DNA of 56,326 bases from Streptomyces phaeochromogenes. Its GTDB lineage: Bacteria > Actinomycetota > Actinomycetes > Streptomycetales > Streptomycetaceae. Position numbers and translations under genes: made by a program. A model generated the notes under the pieces. It ran no database searches and was not told the DNA's origin. It worked only from the letters and a program-made list of their open reading frames with translations. The stretch is from positions 1 to 56,326 of the forward strand of contig NZ_LIQZ01000126.1 in the NCBI RefSeq assembly GCF_001418655.1. Direction: 5' to 3'. The first letter of the stretch is position 1; every line of letters starts with the position of its first letter. Positions 29,301 through 37,481 of the stretch are shown one piece after another.

Positions 29301-32300
29301 GTCCACCACCGGCCACGCCCGAGCCTGCGACAGCACCTCCACCCCACCGGACGACCAGTCCACCTGCGACGACGGCACCTCCGCATGCAGGGACTTGGGC
29401 AGCACCCCGTGCCGCATCGCCATCACCATCTTGATCACACCCGCGACACCCGCCGCAGCCTGCGCATGACCGATGTTCGACTTCAACGACCCCAGCCACA
29501 ACGGCCGCTCCACCGGCCGCCCCTGCCCATACACCGCCAGCAACGCCTGGGCCTCGATCGGATCCCCCAACCGGGTCCCCGTCCCATGCGCCTCCACGAC
29601 GTCCACCTCAGGAGCCGAGATCCGTGCATCCGCCAACGCCCCACGAATCACCCGCTCCTGCGACGGACCATGCGGCGCCGTCAAGCCATTGGACGCACCG
29701 TCCTGATTCACCGCCGAACCCCGCACCACCCCCAACACCCGATGCCCACCACGGAGCGCATCCGACAACCGCTCCACCACCAACAACCCCACACCCTCGG
29801 CCCAACCCGTCCCATCCGCCGCATCCGAGAACGCCTTGCACCGCCCATCCACCGCCAACCCACGCTGCCGCGAAAACTCAACAAACATCCCCGGCGACGC
29901 CATCACTGTGACGCCACCGGCCAAGGCGAGGTCGCACTCGCCGCGCCGCAGCGCCTGCACCGCCAGATGCAACGCCACCAACGACGACGAACACGCCGTA
30001 TCCACCGACACCGCAGGACCCTCAAGCCCCAACACATACGAGATCCGACCCGACGCCACACTCGCCGTATTGCCCGTCAGTAGATAGCCCTCGTGGCCAG
30101 TGGCCTGCTCATAGAGACGGGGCCCGTACTCCTGCGACATGGCTCCGACGTAGACGCCGGTCTGTGATCCGCGCAGGCTGTGAGGATCAATCCCCGCCCC
30201 CTCCAACGCCTCCCACGACGTCTCCAACAACAACCGCTGCTGCGGATCCATCGCCACCGCCTCACGCGGCGAAATACCGAAAAACCCCGCGTCGAACTCC
30301 CCCGCCCCATGCAAAAACCCACCCTCACGCACATACGACTTCCCAGCCGCACCCGGATCAGGGTCATACAAACCCGCGACATCCCACCCACGATCCACCG
30401 GGAACGGCAACACCGCGTCCGTCCCCGCCACCACCAAATCCCACAGGTCCTCCGCAGAAGCCACGCCACCCGGGAAACGACACCCCATACCCACAATCGC
30501 GATCGGCTCGGCGTCGGTGGCTGCCGCGACGGGACGAACGGGCTGCTGTGTGAGGGTCGTTCCGCTCCCGCCGTTGAGCTGGGTCTGGATATGGCGGGCC
30601 AGGGACAGCGGGGTCGGGTGGTCGTAGGCCACGGAGCTGGGCAGGCGAAGGCCCGTGGCCGCGTTCAGCCGATTGCGCAGTTCAACACTTGTGAGCGACT
30701 CGAAGCCCTGCTCCTTGAAGGTGCGTTCGGCAACGATGTCGTCCGCTGTCCCCCTGCCGAGAGCCGCAACCGCGTGCGTCCGAATGGCAGCGAGCACGAG
30801 CCTTTCGCGCTCCCTCTCGCTCAGCCCGTGGAGCTCGCGGCCCAAAGAGGTGTCCGACGCGCGAGTCCCCTCCGGAACCGCGCTCGCTGTGTCCTCCGCG
30901 ATATCGAACCAGTAGTGCTGGCGTTGGAAGGGGTAGGTGGGCAGGTCGATGCGGGGCGCGGTGAGGTCGTGCGCGGTGTAGGCGGCTTTCCAGTCGACCG
31001 CGACTCCGCGTACGAATGCTTCGGCCGCCGAGGTCCACCAGCGGTGCAGGCCGCCTTCGTCCCGGCGCAGGCTGCCCACCACGACCGTGTCCTCGCGGCC
31101 CGCCCGGTCGGCCAACTCCTGGATACCGATGGTCAGTACGGGGTGGGCACTGGACTCGATGAACATACCGAACCCGTCATGCAGAAGTGCCTCGATGGTG
31201 TCGGCGAACCGGACCGGCCGGCGCAGATTCCGGTACCAGTAGTCCCCGTCCGTGACCACCGGCCGGCCCGGCTCGACAGTGGAATAGAACGGAACCGACG
31301 GCTCCCGGGCCACCACCGGCGCCAACAGACCCGCCAACTCCGCCTCGATAGCTTCCACTTGGGCGGAGTGGGAGGCGTAGTCCACCGGGATACGACGCGC
31401 CCGCACCCCCTGCCCCTCACACGCTGAGACGAACTCGCCGACCGCGTCCGCCTCGCCGGAGACCACGGTGATGGCAGGGCCGTTGACCGCAGCGACACCC
31501 AAACGGCCCACCCAGCCGGCCAGACGCTCCTCCACCGCCTCCACTGGGAGCGCAATCGAGGCCATACCGCCCGCACCGGCCAGCACCCGGCCGATCACCT
31601 GCGACCGCAACGCCACCACCCGCGCACCATCACCCAACGACAACGCACCAGCCACGACCGCAGCAGCAATCTCACCCTGCGAATGACCCACCACCGCATC
31701 CGGCGTGACACCCGCCGAAGCCCACACCGCGGCCAGGGACACCATCACCGCCCACGTCACGGGCTGCACCACATCCACCCGCTCCAGACCATCGCCGGAA
31801 CGCACCACCTCCAGCAGATCCCACTCCACAAACGGAGCCAACGCCGCAGCACACTCAGCCATACGGGCAGCGAACACCGGAGACGACTCCAACAACGCAG
31901 CCCCCATACCCACCCACTGCGTCCCCTGACCCGGAAACACCAACACCGTGCGCCCGACCGGCCCGGCCACCCCCGACACCACCGGGGACCTCAAACCGGA
32001 GACCAAGCCATCGCGGTCGGATGCCACCACCACCGCCCGGTGAGCGAACACCGACCGCTGCGCAGCCGACCACCCCACCACACCAACATCCAGCCCGGCG
32101 TCCCCGACCAGACGCGACGCAAGCCGCCCCAACCCTGCATCCAACGCACCCGCCGACACACCCGACACCACCACCGGAACCGGCACCGGCACACCAGACA
32201 GCTGCGACTCAGACTCCGCAGCCACAGCCGGAACCGGACTCGGAGCCTCCTCCACCACCACATGCGCATTCGTCCCGCCCATACCGAACGCCGACACCCC

Positions 32301-33617
32301 CGCGACGCGCAGCCTGCCCGCTTCCTCGGCCCACGGCTCCAAGGCGGTCTGCACACCCATGTGCAGCTGTTCCATTGGGATGTCCGGGTTCGGTACCCGG
32401 TAGTTGAGGCTGGGCGGCAGGACTCCCTCCCGTACGCACAGCGCGGCCTTCAGCAGGCCGACGATGCCGGCCGCGCCCTCCAGATGACCCACGTTGGTTT
32501 TGGCGGAGCCCACCGAGAGGGGGGAGGCACCCGCTCCGGCGCGGGCGGCGCCCAGGACCGCGCCCAGGGCGGCGGCCTCGACCGGGTCGCCCACCCTCGT
32601 GCCCGTACCGTGCAGTTCGACGTACCGGACGGCCTCGGGGCGGATACCGGCCTGTACGTATGCCGCGCGCAGCAGCGCCTCCTGCGCCTCGCGGCGCGGG
32701 GTGGTCAGGCCGTCGCCGCCTCCGTCGTTGTTGACCGCGCCGCCCTTGATGACGCAGTGCACACGGTCCCCGTCCGCGATCGCCTTGTGGAGGGGCTTCA
32801 GAACGAGGGCGGCGCCACCCTCGCCCCTCACGTATCCGTTGGCTCGGGCGTCGAAGGTGTGGCACTGCCCGTCCGGGGAGAGGGCGCCCATCATCTCCAT
32901 GGCGGTGGTGCTGTCATCTGCCAGGACCAGGTGTACCCCGCCGGCGACAGCGATCGTGCTCTCCCCGCGTCGCAGGCTCTCGCAGGCGAGGTGCACGGCC
33001 ACGAGGGACGACGACTGGGCCGAGTCGACCGCGATGCTGGGGCCTCGCAGGCCCATGAAGTAGGACAGGCGGTTGGGTGCGAGCGCGCGATGCAGGCCGG
33101 TGGCCGTGTGGCCTCCCGCTGCCGTGCCGGAGCGGTGCACGAGGGTCGCGTAGTCGTCGGAGGCGATACCGACGAAGACACCGGTGTCGGTGCCGGCAAG
33201 CCGGTCTGGGGCGACGCCGGAGTTCTCCAGAGCCTCCCATCCGAGTTCGAGCATGAGGCGGTGCTGAGGATCCGTCTCGCCTGCCTCGCGCGGGGACATG
33301 CCGAAGAACTCGGCGTCGAAACGGCCGTGTTCCGCGAGTGCGGCCCGCCATGTGCCGTCCGGCCGGCGCGTGACCTGGTTGCGGCCGGCCCGCAGAAGTT
33401 CCCAGAACTCGTCCACGGTCTCGGCGCCGGGGAGGCGGCAGGACATGCCGATGACCGCGATGGCGGCGTCACTGCCGGAGCCTGATCCGGAGCCGCCTTG
33501 CTGACCGATGCCACCGTTTTCACCGATGCCACGGCTCTCACCGATGCCACCGTTTTCATCGGTGTCGCCGCTGCCACCGATGCCGCCGTTGCCATTCACA
33601 CCGAATTCCGCGTTCAT
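20367..33617 (-). CDS. Type I PKS, KSQ loading module + modules 1 and 2
   Basis: 4416 aa from the ATG at 33617 (GGAGA ribosome-binding site). Loading: Gly-rich repeat tail, KSQ (VDSAQSSS, Gln201 in place of Cys, decarboxylase), AT (GHSQG, YASH: methylmalonyl, so a propionate starter) and ACP (GFESL near 972). Module 1: KS from about 1035, AT (GHSQG near 1652, YASH), KR with LDD (B-type, active), ACP (GFDSL near 2459). Module 2: KS from about 2525, AT (GHSQG near 3139, YASH), DH ([10 protein letters not shown] near 3454; [10 protein letters not shown]), KR (LDD), ACP (GFDSL near 4282). This equals TylGI: propionate, then two methylmalonate units giving the ethyl carbinol and the 2-methyl-enoyl unit. 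Oddity: the module 2 KR reads LFSGAAGLL, with Gly (codon 21384-21386) where the catalytic Ser normally stands. An upstream open frame to 33806 has no ribosome-binding site or homology and was rejected. Confidence 0.96.
23410..25860 (-). repeat. KS-AT repeat block, copy in module 2
   Basis: Near-identical to the KS and AT of module 1 and of the 9575-14398 gene across most of this span (AT start [17 protein letters not shown], post-AT linker [12 protein letters not shown]). A KS stretch around 25340-25445 (reading [18 protein letters not shown]) and the KS front edge upstream of 25900 differ, so homogenisation is patchy, as expected for gene conversion tracts. Confidence 0.82.
26930..30515 (-). 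repeat. KS-AT repeat block, copy in module 1
   Basis: Partner of the block at 10720-14255 and, for KS and AT, of the blocks at 23410-25860 and 30905-32270. Shared protein landmarks include DPHSLRGS in the [11 protein letters not shown] at the AT start, and [18 protein letters not shown] in the linker. The KR half after HTAGV diverges from the other copies, which is where module-specific chemistry begins again. Confidence 0.85.
30905..32270 (-). repeat. AT repeat block, copy in the loading module
   Basis: The loading AT and its flanking linkers share long, nearly identical runs with the ATs of modules 1 and 2 and of the 9575-14398 gene, although the neighbouring KSQ does not. The block boundary therefore lies between KS and AT (around 32270). 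All four ATs carry the methylmalonyl motifs GHSQG and YASH. Confidence 0.82.
33504..33593 (-). repeat. Five tandem 18-bp units encoding a Gly-rich hexapeptide in the KSQ protein tail
   Basis: Units of the type accgatgccaccgttttc (plus strand) are repeated five times without gaps. On the coding strand they read [30 protein letters not shown] in residues 8-37 of the loading-module PKS. The repeat keeps frame, so copy number can change without breaking the protein. It is AT-richer than the surroundings. It looks like a disordered spacer before the KSQ domain; a specific function is not known to me. Confidence 0.85.
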
Positions 33618-34125
33618 CAAGTCTCCGTAGCCGAGGCCATAGCGAGTGGCGCGATGGGCCGGTGTCCGGACGAACAGGGCGGGAGGGGCCGAGTTCCGGG
33701 GCACCGAGCTGATCGTCAACTCCGCCAGCCAACCTCCGGTTGGGACGGCGACTCGATATTTGTCCGGGAACTGTGTCAGGTCGCTCACCCGCCCCGAACG
33801 TGTCATCAGTACGGGAGTTGAGCGTCCTTGGGCACTATGTCAGGTCCCGTCTTGCGGACCGAGAAGCCAGCCATCTAGCTTTCTTGGCGTTGCACGACAC
33901 CGGTACGGCATTGGCCCCATTGACATGGCTCGAAATTGTGCGACGAGCCTTCGCCACAACAATGGCACGGCCCTGGCTATGGCTATAGCCATAGCTGCAC
34001 CGCTCTCACGAATTCCCTACGTCGACTGCTGGGTCCCTCCACGCTTCGCTCCGCGGCGTCGCCTTCCGGATTGTTGTCGCCCCCCCGACCCAGCCGAGAG
34101 ATCCCGCCCCCACGAGAGAGTCGAG
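33618..34125. promoter_or_regulatory. Divergent intergenic/promoter region between PKS and P450-sugar operons
   Basis: 508 bp without a credible gene, between the divergently transcribed loading PKS (start 33617, minus) and the P450 (start 34126, plus). It is clearly richer in A+T than its neighbours, as expected for promoters of both operons. It contains a 20-bp perfect palindrome (33976-33995) and a 13-bp direct repeat ACT(G/A)TGTCAGGTC at 33770-33782 and 33834-33846 (12 of 13 identical). A TTGACA hexamer occurs at 33920-33925, but I see no convincing -10 partner. The promoters themselves are inferred from position. Confidence 0.7.
33976..33995. promoter_or_regulatory. 20-bp perfect palindrome, candidate operator
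   Basis: GCTATGGCTATAGCCATAGC is its own reverse complement over all 20 bases, centred at 33985/33986, about 130 bp upstream of the P450 start and 360 bp from the PKS start. No loop is present, so it fits a dimeric DNA-binding protein better than a terminator. No regulator gene is in the window, so the binding protein is unknown. Confidence 0.6.
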
Positions 34126-35370
34126 ATGACGACGCAGACCAGCGACACCGCAGCTGATTCGGGTACGGATCCGGCCCTCCATCCGCTCGCTCAGCCGTCC
34201 GACGCCGACGCACGCCAACTGCTGGCCTGGTTCGCCCGGTGCCGGGCAGAGGCGCCGGTGTTCTGGGACGAGTCCCGGCAGGCGTGGCAGGTCTTCGGTT
34301 ACGAGGACTACCTCACCGTCTCCACCAATCCGCAGTTGTTCTCCTCGGACTTCTCGCCGGTCTTCCCCGTACCTGCTGAGCTGGCTCTCCTCATGGGGCC
34401 GGGTACTTTCGGTGGCATCGACCCGCCACGGCACGGGCCGCTGCGCAAACTGGTCTCGCAGGCGTTCACACCGCGCCGAATCGCGCGGCTGGAGTCACGC
34501 GTCACGGAGATCAACCGCCAGTTGCTGGCGGATCTGCGGGACAGGGACCGGTTGGACGTGGTGACGGACCTCGCCTATCCGCTGCCGGTGATCGTCATCG
34601 CCGAACTGCTGGGCATTCCCGCCGAGGACCGGGACCTGTTCCGGGAGTGGGTGGATGTCATCCTCAACAACGAGGGGCTGGAATACCCCAATCTGCCGGA
34701 CGACTTCGCGGAGACGATGGGCCCGGCCATCAGCGAATGGTCGGACTATCTCTACGCGCAGATCGCGAAGAAACGCGCGGCGCCGGCCGACGATCTGATG
34801 AGTGCTCTCATCGAGGCGGAGGCCGAGGGAGAGCGGCTGACGGACGAGCAGATCGTGAACATCGTGGCGCTGCTGCTGACCGCGGGGCACATTTCGAGTG
34901 CGACTCTTCTCGGAAACCTGTTCCTGGTCCTCGACGAGAATCCGCAGGCTCTGGCCGAATTGCGTGCCGACCGTTCCCTGATTCCAGGGGCGATCGAGGA
35001 GACGCTGCGCTACCGCAGCCCGTTCAACAACATCTTCCGGCTGCTGAAGGAGGACACGGAGATCCTCGGGCAGCCCATGAAGGCGAATCAGATGGTGGTT
35101 GCCTGGAGCGCCTCGGCCAATCGTGATTCCGTCCAGTTCCCCGACCCGGACCGCTTCGACATCCGCCGTACGGTCAATAAGCACATGGCGTTCGGACACG
35201 GTATCCACCACTGTCTCGGAGCGTTTCTCGCCCGGCAGGAGGCCAGGGTGTTCCTGGACCTCGCCCTGGACGAGTTCACCGACTGCCGCATCGACCACGA
35301 TCGGGTGGAGTTCTACGACGCGGATCAACTCACGGCCCGTCATCTGCCTGTTCAGGTCACGCGTTCCTGA
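34126..35370 (+). CDS. tylI: Cytochrome P450, macrolide ethyl side-chain (C20) oxidase candidate (TylI/RosC type)
   Basis: 414 aa. Heme-binding loop FGHGIHHCLG with the Cys ligand, I-helix LLLTAGHISSATLLGN and the ETLRYRS K-helix motif are all present, so it should be an active P450. It is the first gene of the rightward operon, next to the dTDP-glucose synthase and dehydratase, the same place as tylI beside tylA1-tylA2-tylO in tylosin. TylI and RosC oxidise the C6 ethyl group (C20) to alcohol and aldehyde. The N-terminus (ELLAWFARCRAEAPVFWDE type) and overall length fit that group. If no ethyl branch is made by this PKS, its substrate is unclear. Class is certain; position of oxidation is inference from synteny. 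ATG 34126 follows GAGAGAG. Confidence 0.85.
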   Translation: MTTQTSDTAADSGTDPALHPLAQPSDADARQLLAWFARCRAEAPVFWDESRQAWQVFGYEDYLTVSTNPQLFSSDFSPVFPVPAELALLMGPGTFGGIDPPRHGPLRKLVSQAFTPRRIARLESRVTEINRQLLADLRDRDRLDVVTDLAYPLPVIVIAELLGIPAEDRDLFREWVDVILNNEGLEYPNLPDDFAETMGPAISEWSDYLYAQIAKKRAAPADDLMSALIEAEAEGERLTDEQIVNIVALLLTAGHISSATLLGNLFLVLDENPQALAELRADRSLIPGAIEETLRYRSPFNNIFRLLKEDTEILGQPMKANQMVVAWSASANRDSVQFPDPDRFDIRRTVNKHMAFGHGIHHCLGAFLARQEARVFLDLALDEFTDCRIDHDRVEFYDADQLTARHLPVQVTRS

Positions 35371-35416
35371 CCGGGCGACCGACTCCATGATGAAGATTCC
35401 TGCGAACCGGCGGCCC

Positions 35417-36304
35417 ATGAAAGGCATCATCCTGGCCGGCGGCAGTGGAACCCGGCTGCGCCCCCTGACCGGGGCATTGTCGAAACAGCTGCTGCCCGTC
35501 TATGACAAGCCCATGATCTACTACCCGCTCTCCGTGCTCATGCTGGCGGGGATCCGGGACATTCAGATCATCACCTCGAAGGCGCATCTGGAGATGTTCC
35601 GTTCGCTGCTGGGCGACGGCAGCCGTATCGGGATCAGTGTCGACTACGCCGAGCAGGAGGAGCCCCGGGGCATCGCCGAGGCGTTCCTCATCGGTGAGGA
35701 GCACATCGGTGACAGCCCGGTGGCGCTCATCCTGGGTGACAACGTCTTCCACGGTCCGGGGTTCTCCTCCGTGCTGGCCACCAGCGGGGCACGGCTGGAC
35801 GGCTGCGAGCTGTTCGGCTACCCCGTGAAGGACCCCCGGCGCTACGGCGTCGCCGAGATCGACGCCGAAGGCCTGTTGGTGTCCCTGGAGGAGAAGCCGG
35901 TCAAGCCCCGCTCCCATCTCGCGGTGACAGGCCTGTACTTCTACGACAACGGCGTCGTGGACATCGCCCGGCGACTGACCCCGTCCGCGCGGGGCGAGCT
36001 GGAGATCACCGATGTCAACAAGGTGTACCTGGAGCAGGGCAGGGCCCGGATGACCGAACTCGGACGGGGCTTCGCGTGGCTGGACATGGGCACGCACAGC
36101 TCTCTCCTCCAGGCCGGGCAGTACGTCCAGCTCCTGGAGCAGCGGCAGGGCGTGCGTATCTCCTGTATCGAGGAGATCGCGCTGCGGATGGGGTTCATCA
36201 GCCCCGAGCAGTGCCATGAACTCGGCCACGAGCTGAAGAGCTCCAGCTACGGGACGTACCTGATGGATGTCGCCGAAGGGTACGTGGCCGGCCCGGCCGC
36301 GTAG
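35417..36304 (+). CDS. tylA1: dTDP-glucose synthase (glucose-1-phosphate thymidylyltransferase)
   Basis: 295 aa. Makes TDP-D-glucose from dTTP and glucose-1-phosphate, the first step for all deoxysugars in the cluster. Nucleotide-binding signature LAGGSGTRLRPLT at residues 6-18, then SKQLLPVYDKPMIYYPLS, ILGDNVFHG and the EEKPVKPRSHLAVTGLYFYD region, all typical RmlA. Length is usual (about 290-300 aa). An in-frame ATG at 35387 lies 10 codons upstream; neither start has a strong ribosome-binding site, and 35417 was chosen because family members begin MKGIILAGG. It lies 46 bp after the P450 stop and is likely co-transcribed with it. Confidence 0.95.
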   Translation: MKGIILAGGSGTRLRPLTGALSKQLLPVYDKPMIYYPLSVLMLAGIRDIQIITSKAHLEMFRSLLGDGSRIGISVDYAEQEEPRGIAEAFLIGEEHIGDSPVALILGDNVFHGPGFSSVLATSGARLDGCELFGYPVKDPRRYGVAEIDAEGLLVSLEEKPVKPRSHLAVTGLYFYDNGVVDIARRLTPSARGELEITDVNKVYLEQGRARMTELGRGFAWLDMGTHSSLLQAGQYVQLLEQRQGVRISCIEEIALRMGFISPEQCHELGHELKSSSYGTYLMDVAEGYVAGPAA

Positions 36305-36355
36305 CCCTGCTCCCCTGTCACTCCCCCTCGTTCATGGAAGAAAGGCCGTCCTCCC

Positions 36356-37354
36356 ATGCGTCTGCTGGTCACCGGAGGTGCGGGCTTCATCGGCTCGCAC
36401 TTCGTCAGACAACTGCTGACCGGGGCGTATCCGGGCCTGGCCGGGGCGCGGACGGTGGTGGTGGACAAACTGACCTATGCCGGAAACCTGGCCAACCTGG
36501 ATCCGGTCGCGGACCATCCGTCCTTCGAGTTCCTCCACGCGGACATCCGTGACGAGGAGCTGATGGGCCAGGTCATGCGCGGTACGGACATGGTCGTCCA
36601 CTTCGCCGCGGAATCGCATGTGGACCGCTCCATCGCCGACGCGTCGGCGTTCGTCGAGACCAATGTGCACGGCACCCAGACCCTGCTGCAGGCCGCCGTG
36701 GACGCGAAGGTGGACCGGTTCGTCCATGTCTCCACCGACGAGGTGTACGGATCGATCGCCGAGGGGGCGTGGCGCGAGAGCCAGCCGCTGGCTCCGAACT
36801 CCCCCTACGCCGCCTCCAAGGCGGCGTCGGACCTCCTTGCGCTGGCCTACCACCGGACGTACGGGCTGCCGGTGATCGTCACCCGCTGCTCGAACAACTA
36901 CGGCCCGTACCAGCACCCCGAGAAGGTCGTACCGCTCTTCGCCACCAATCTGATGGACGGCATGACGGTGCCGCTGTACAACGACGGCGGCAACAGCCGG
37001 GACTGGCTGCACGTGGACGACCACTGCCACGGAATCCAGCTGGCGGCGACCGGGGGCCGCCCCGGCGAGGTGTACCACATCGGTGGTGGTACGGAGCTGA
37101 CCAACCGGGAGTTGACGGAGCAGCTGCTGGCGCTGTGCGGCGCGGACGGTTCCTCCGTACGCCATGTCGCCGACCGGCCGGGGCATGATCTGCGCTACGC
37201 GCTGGACGTCGGCAAACTCGCGGGCGAGCTGGGGTACGCCCCGCGCACGGATTTCATGACGGGCCTGGCCGACACGGTGCGCTGGTACGCGGAGAACCGC
37301 TCGTGGTGGGAGCCGCTGAAGAAGGCCTCGCAGGAGGCCCCGGAAGCGGACTGA
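36356..37354 (+). CDS. tylA2: dTDP-glucose 4,6-dehydratase
   Basis: 332 aa extended short-chain dehydrogenase. Converts TDP-glucose to TDP-4-keto-6-deoxyglucose, the branch point for the amino sugar and for mycinose. NAD-binding GGAGFIGS (residues 7-14), catalytic TDE at 127-129 in VSTDEVYG, and YxxxK as Y151/K155 in YAASKAASD are all present, as is the SRDWLHVDDH segment. ATG 36356 is preceded by GGAAGAAAGG. It follows the synthase by 51 bp. Confidence 0.96.
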   Translation: MRLLVTGGAGFIGSHFVRQLLTGAYPGLAGARTVVVDKLTYAGNLANLDPVADHPSFEFLHADIRDEELMGQVMRGTDMVVHFAAESHVDRSIADASAFVETNVHGTQTLLQAAVDAKVDRFVHVSTDEVYGSIAEGAWRESQPLAPNSPYAASKAASDLLALAYHRTYGLPVIVTRCSNNYGPYQHPEKVVPLFATNLMDGMTVPLYNDGGNSRDWLHVDDHCHGIQLAATGGRPGEVYHIGGGTELTNRELTEQLLALCGADGSSVRHVADRPGHDLRYALDVGKLAGELGYAPRTDFMTGLADTVRWYAENRSWWEPLKKASQEAPEAD

Positions 37355-37481
37355 CCCCGATCGCACCGCCGCCCGTCCTCCCGATGCGCCGACGTCACCC
37401 GCCGCACCCGTCCGGCGCCTTTGCCACCCGTCGTGCCAGTCCCGGACAGCGGTTCACCGACCGCGAGGAGCTGTATCAGCC

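Noticed and set aside
33618..33806. N-terminal extension of the loading PKS to an upstream start
   Set aside because: No ribosome-binding site and no KSQ-like sequence; the ATG at 33617 has GGAGA and leads directly into the protein. The extra region is AT-richer promoter DNA.
33920..33948. TTGACA hexamer as a sigma-HrdB promoter for the P450 operon
   Set aside because: No TANNNT-like -10 box stands 16-19 bp downstream, so I did not call a promoter at base resolution.
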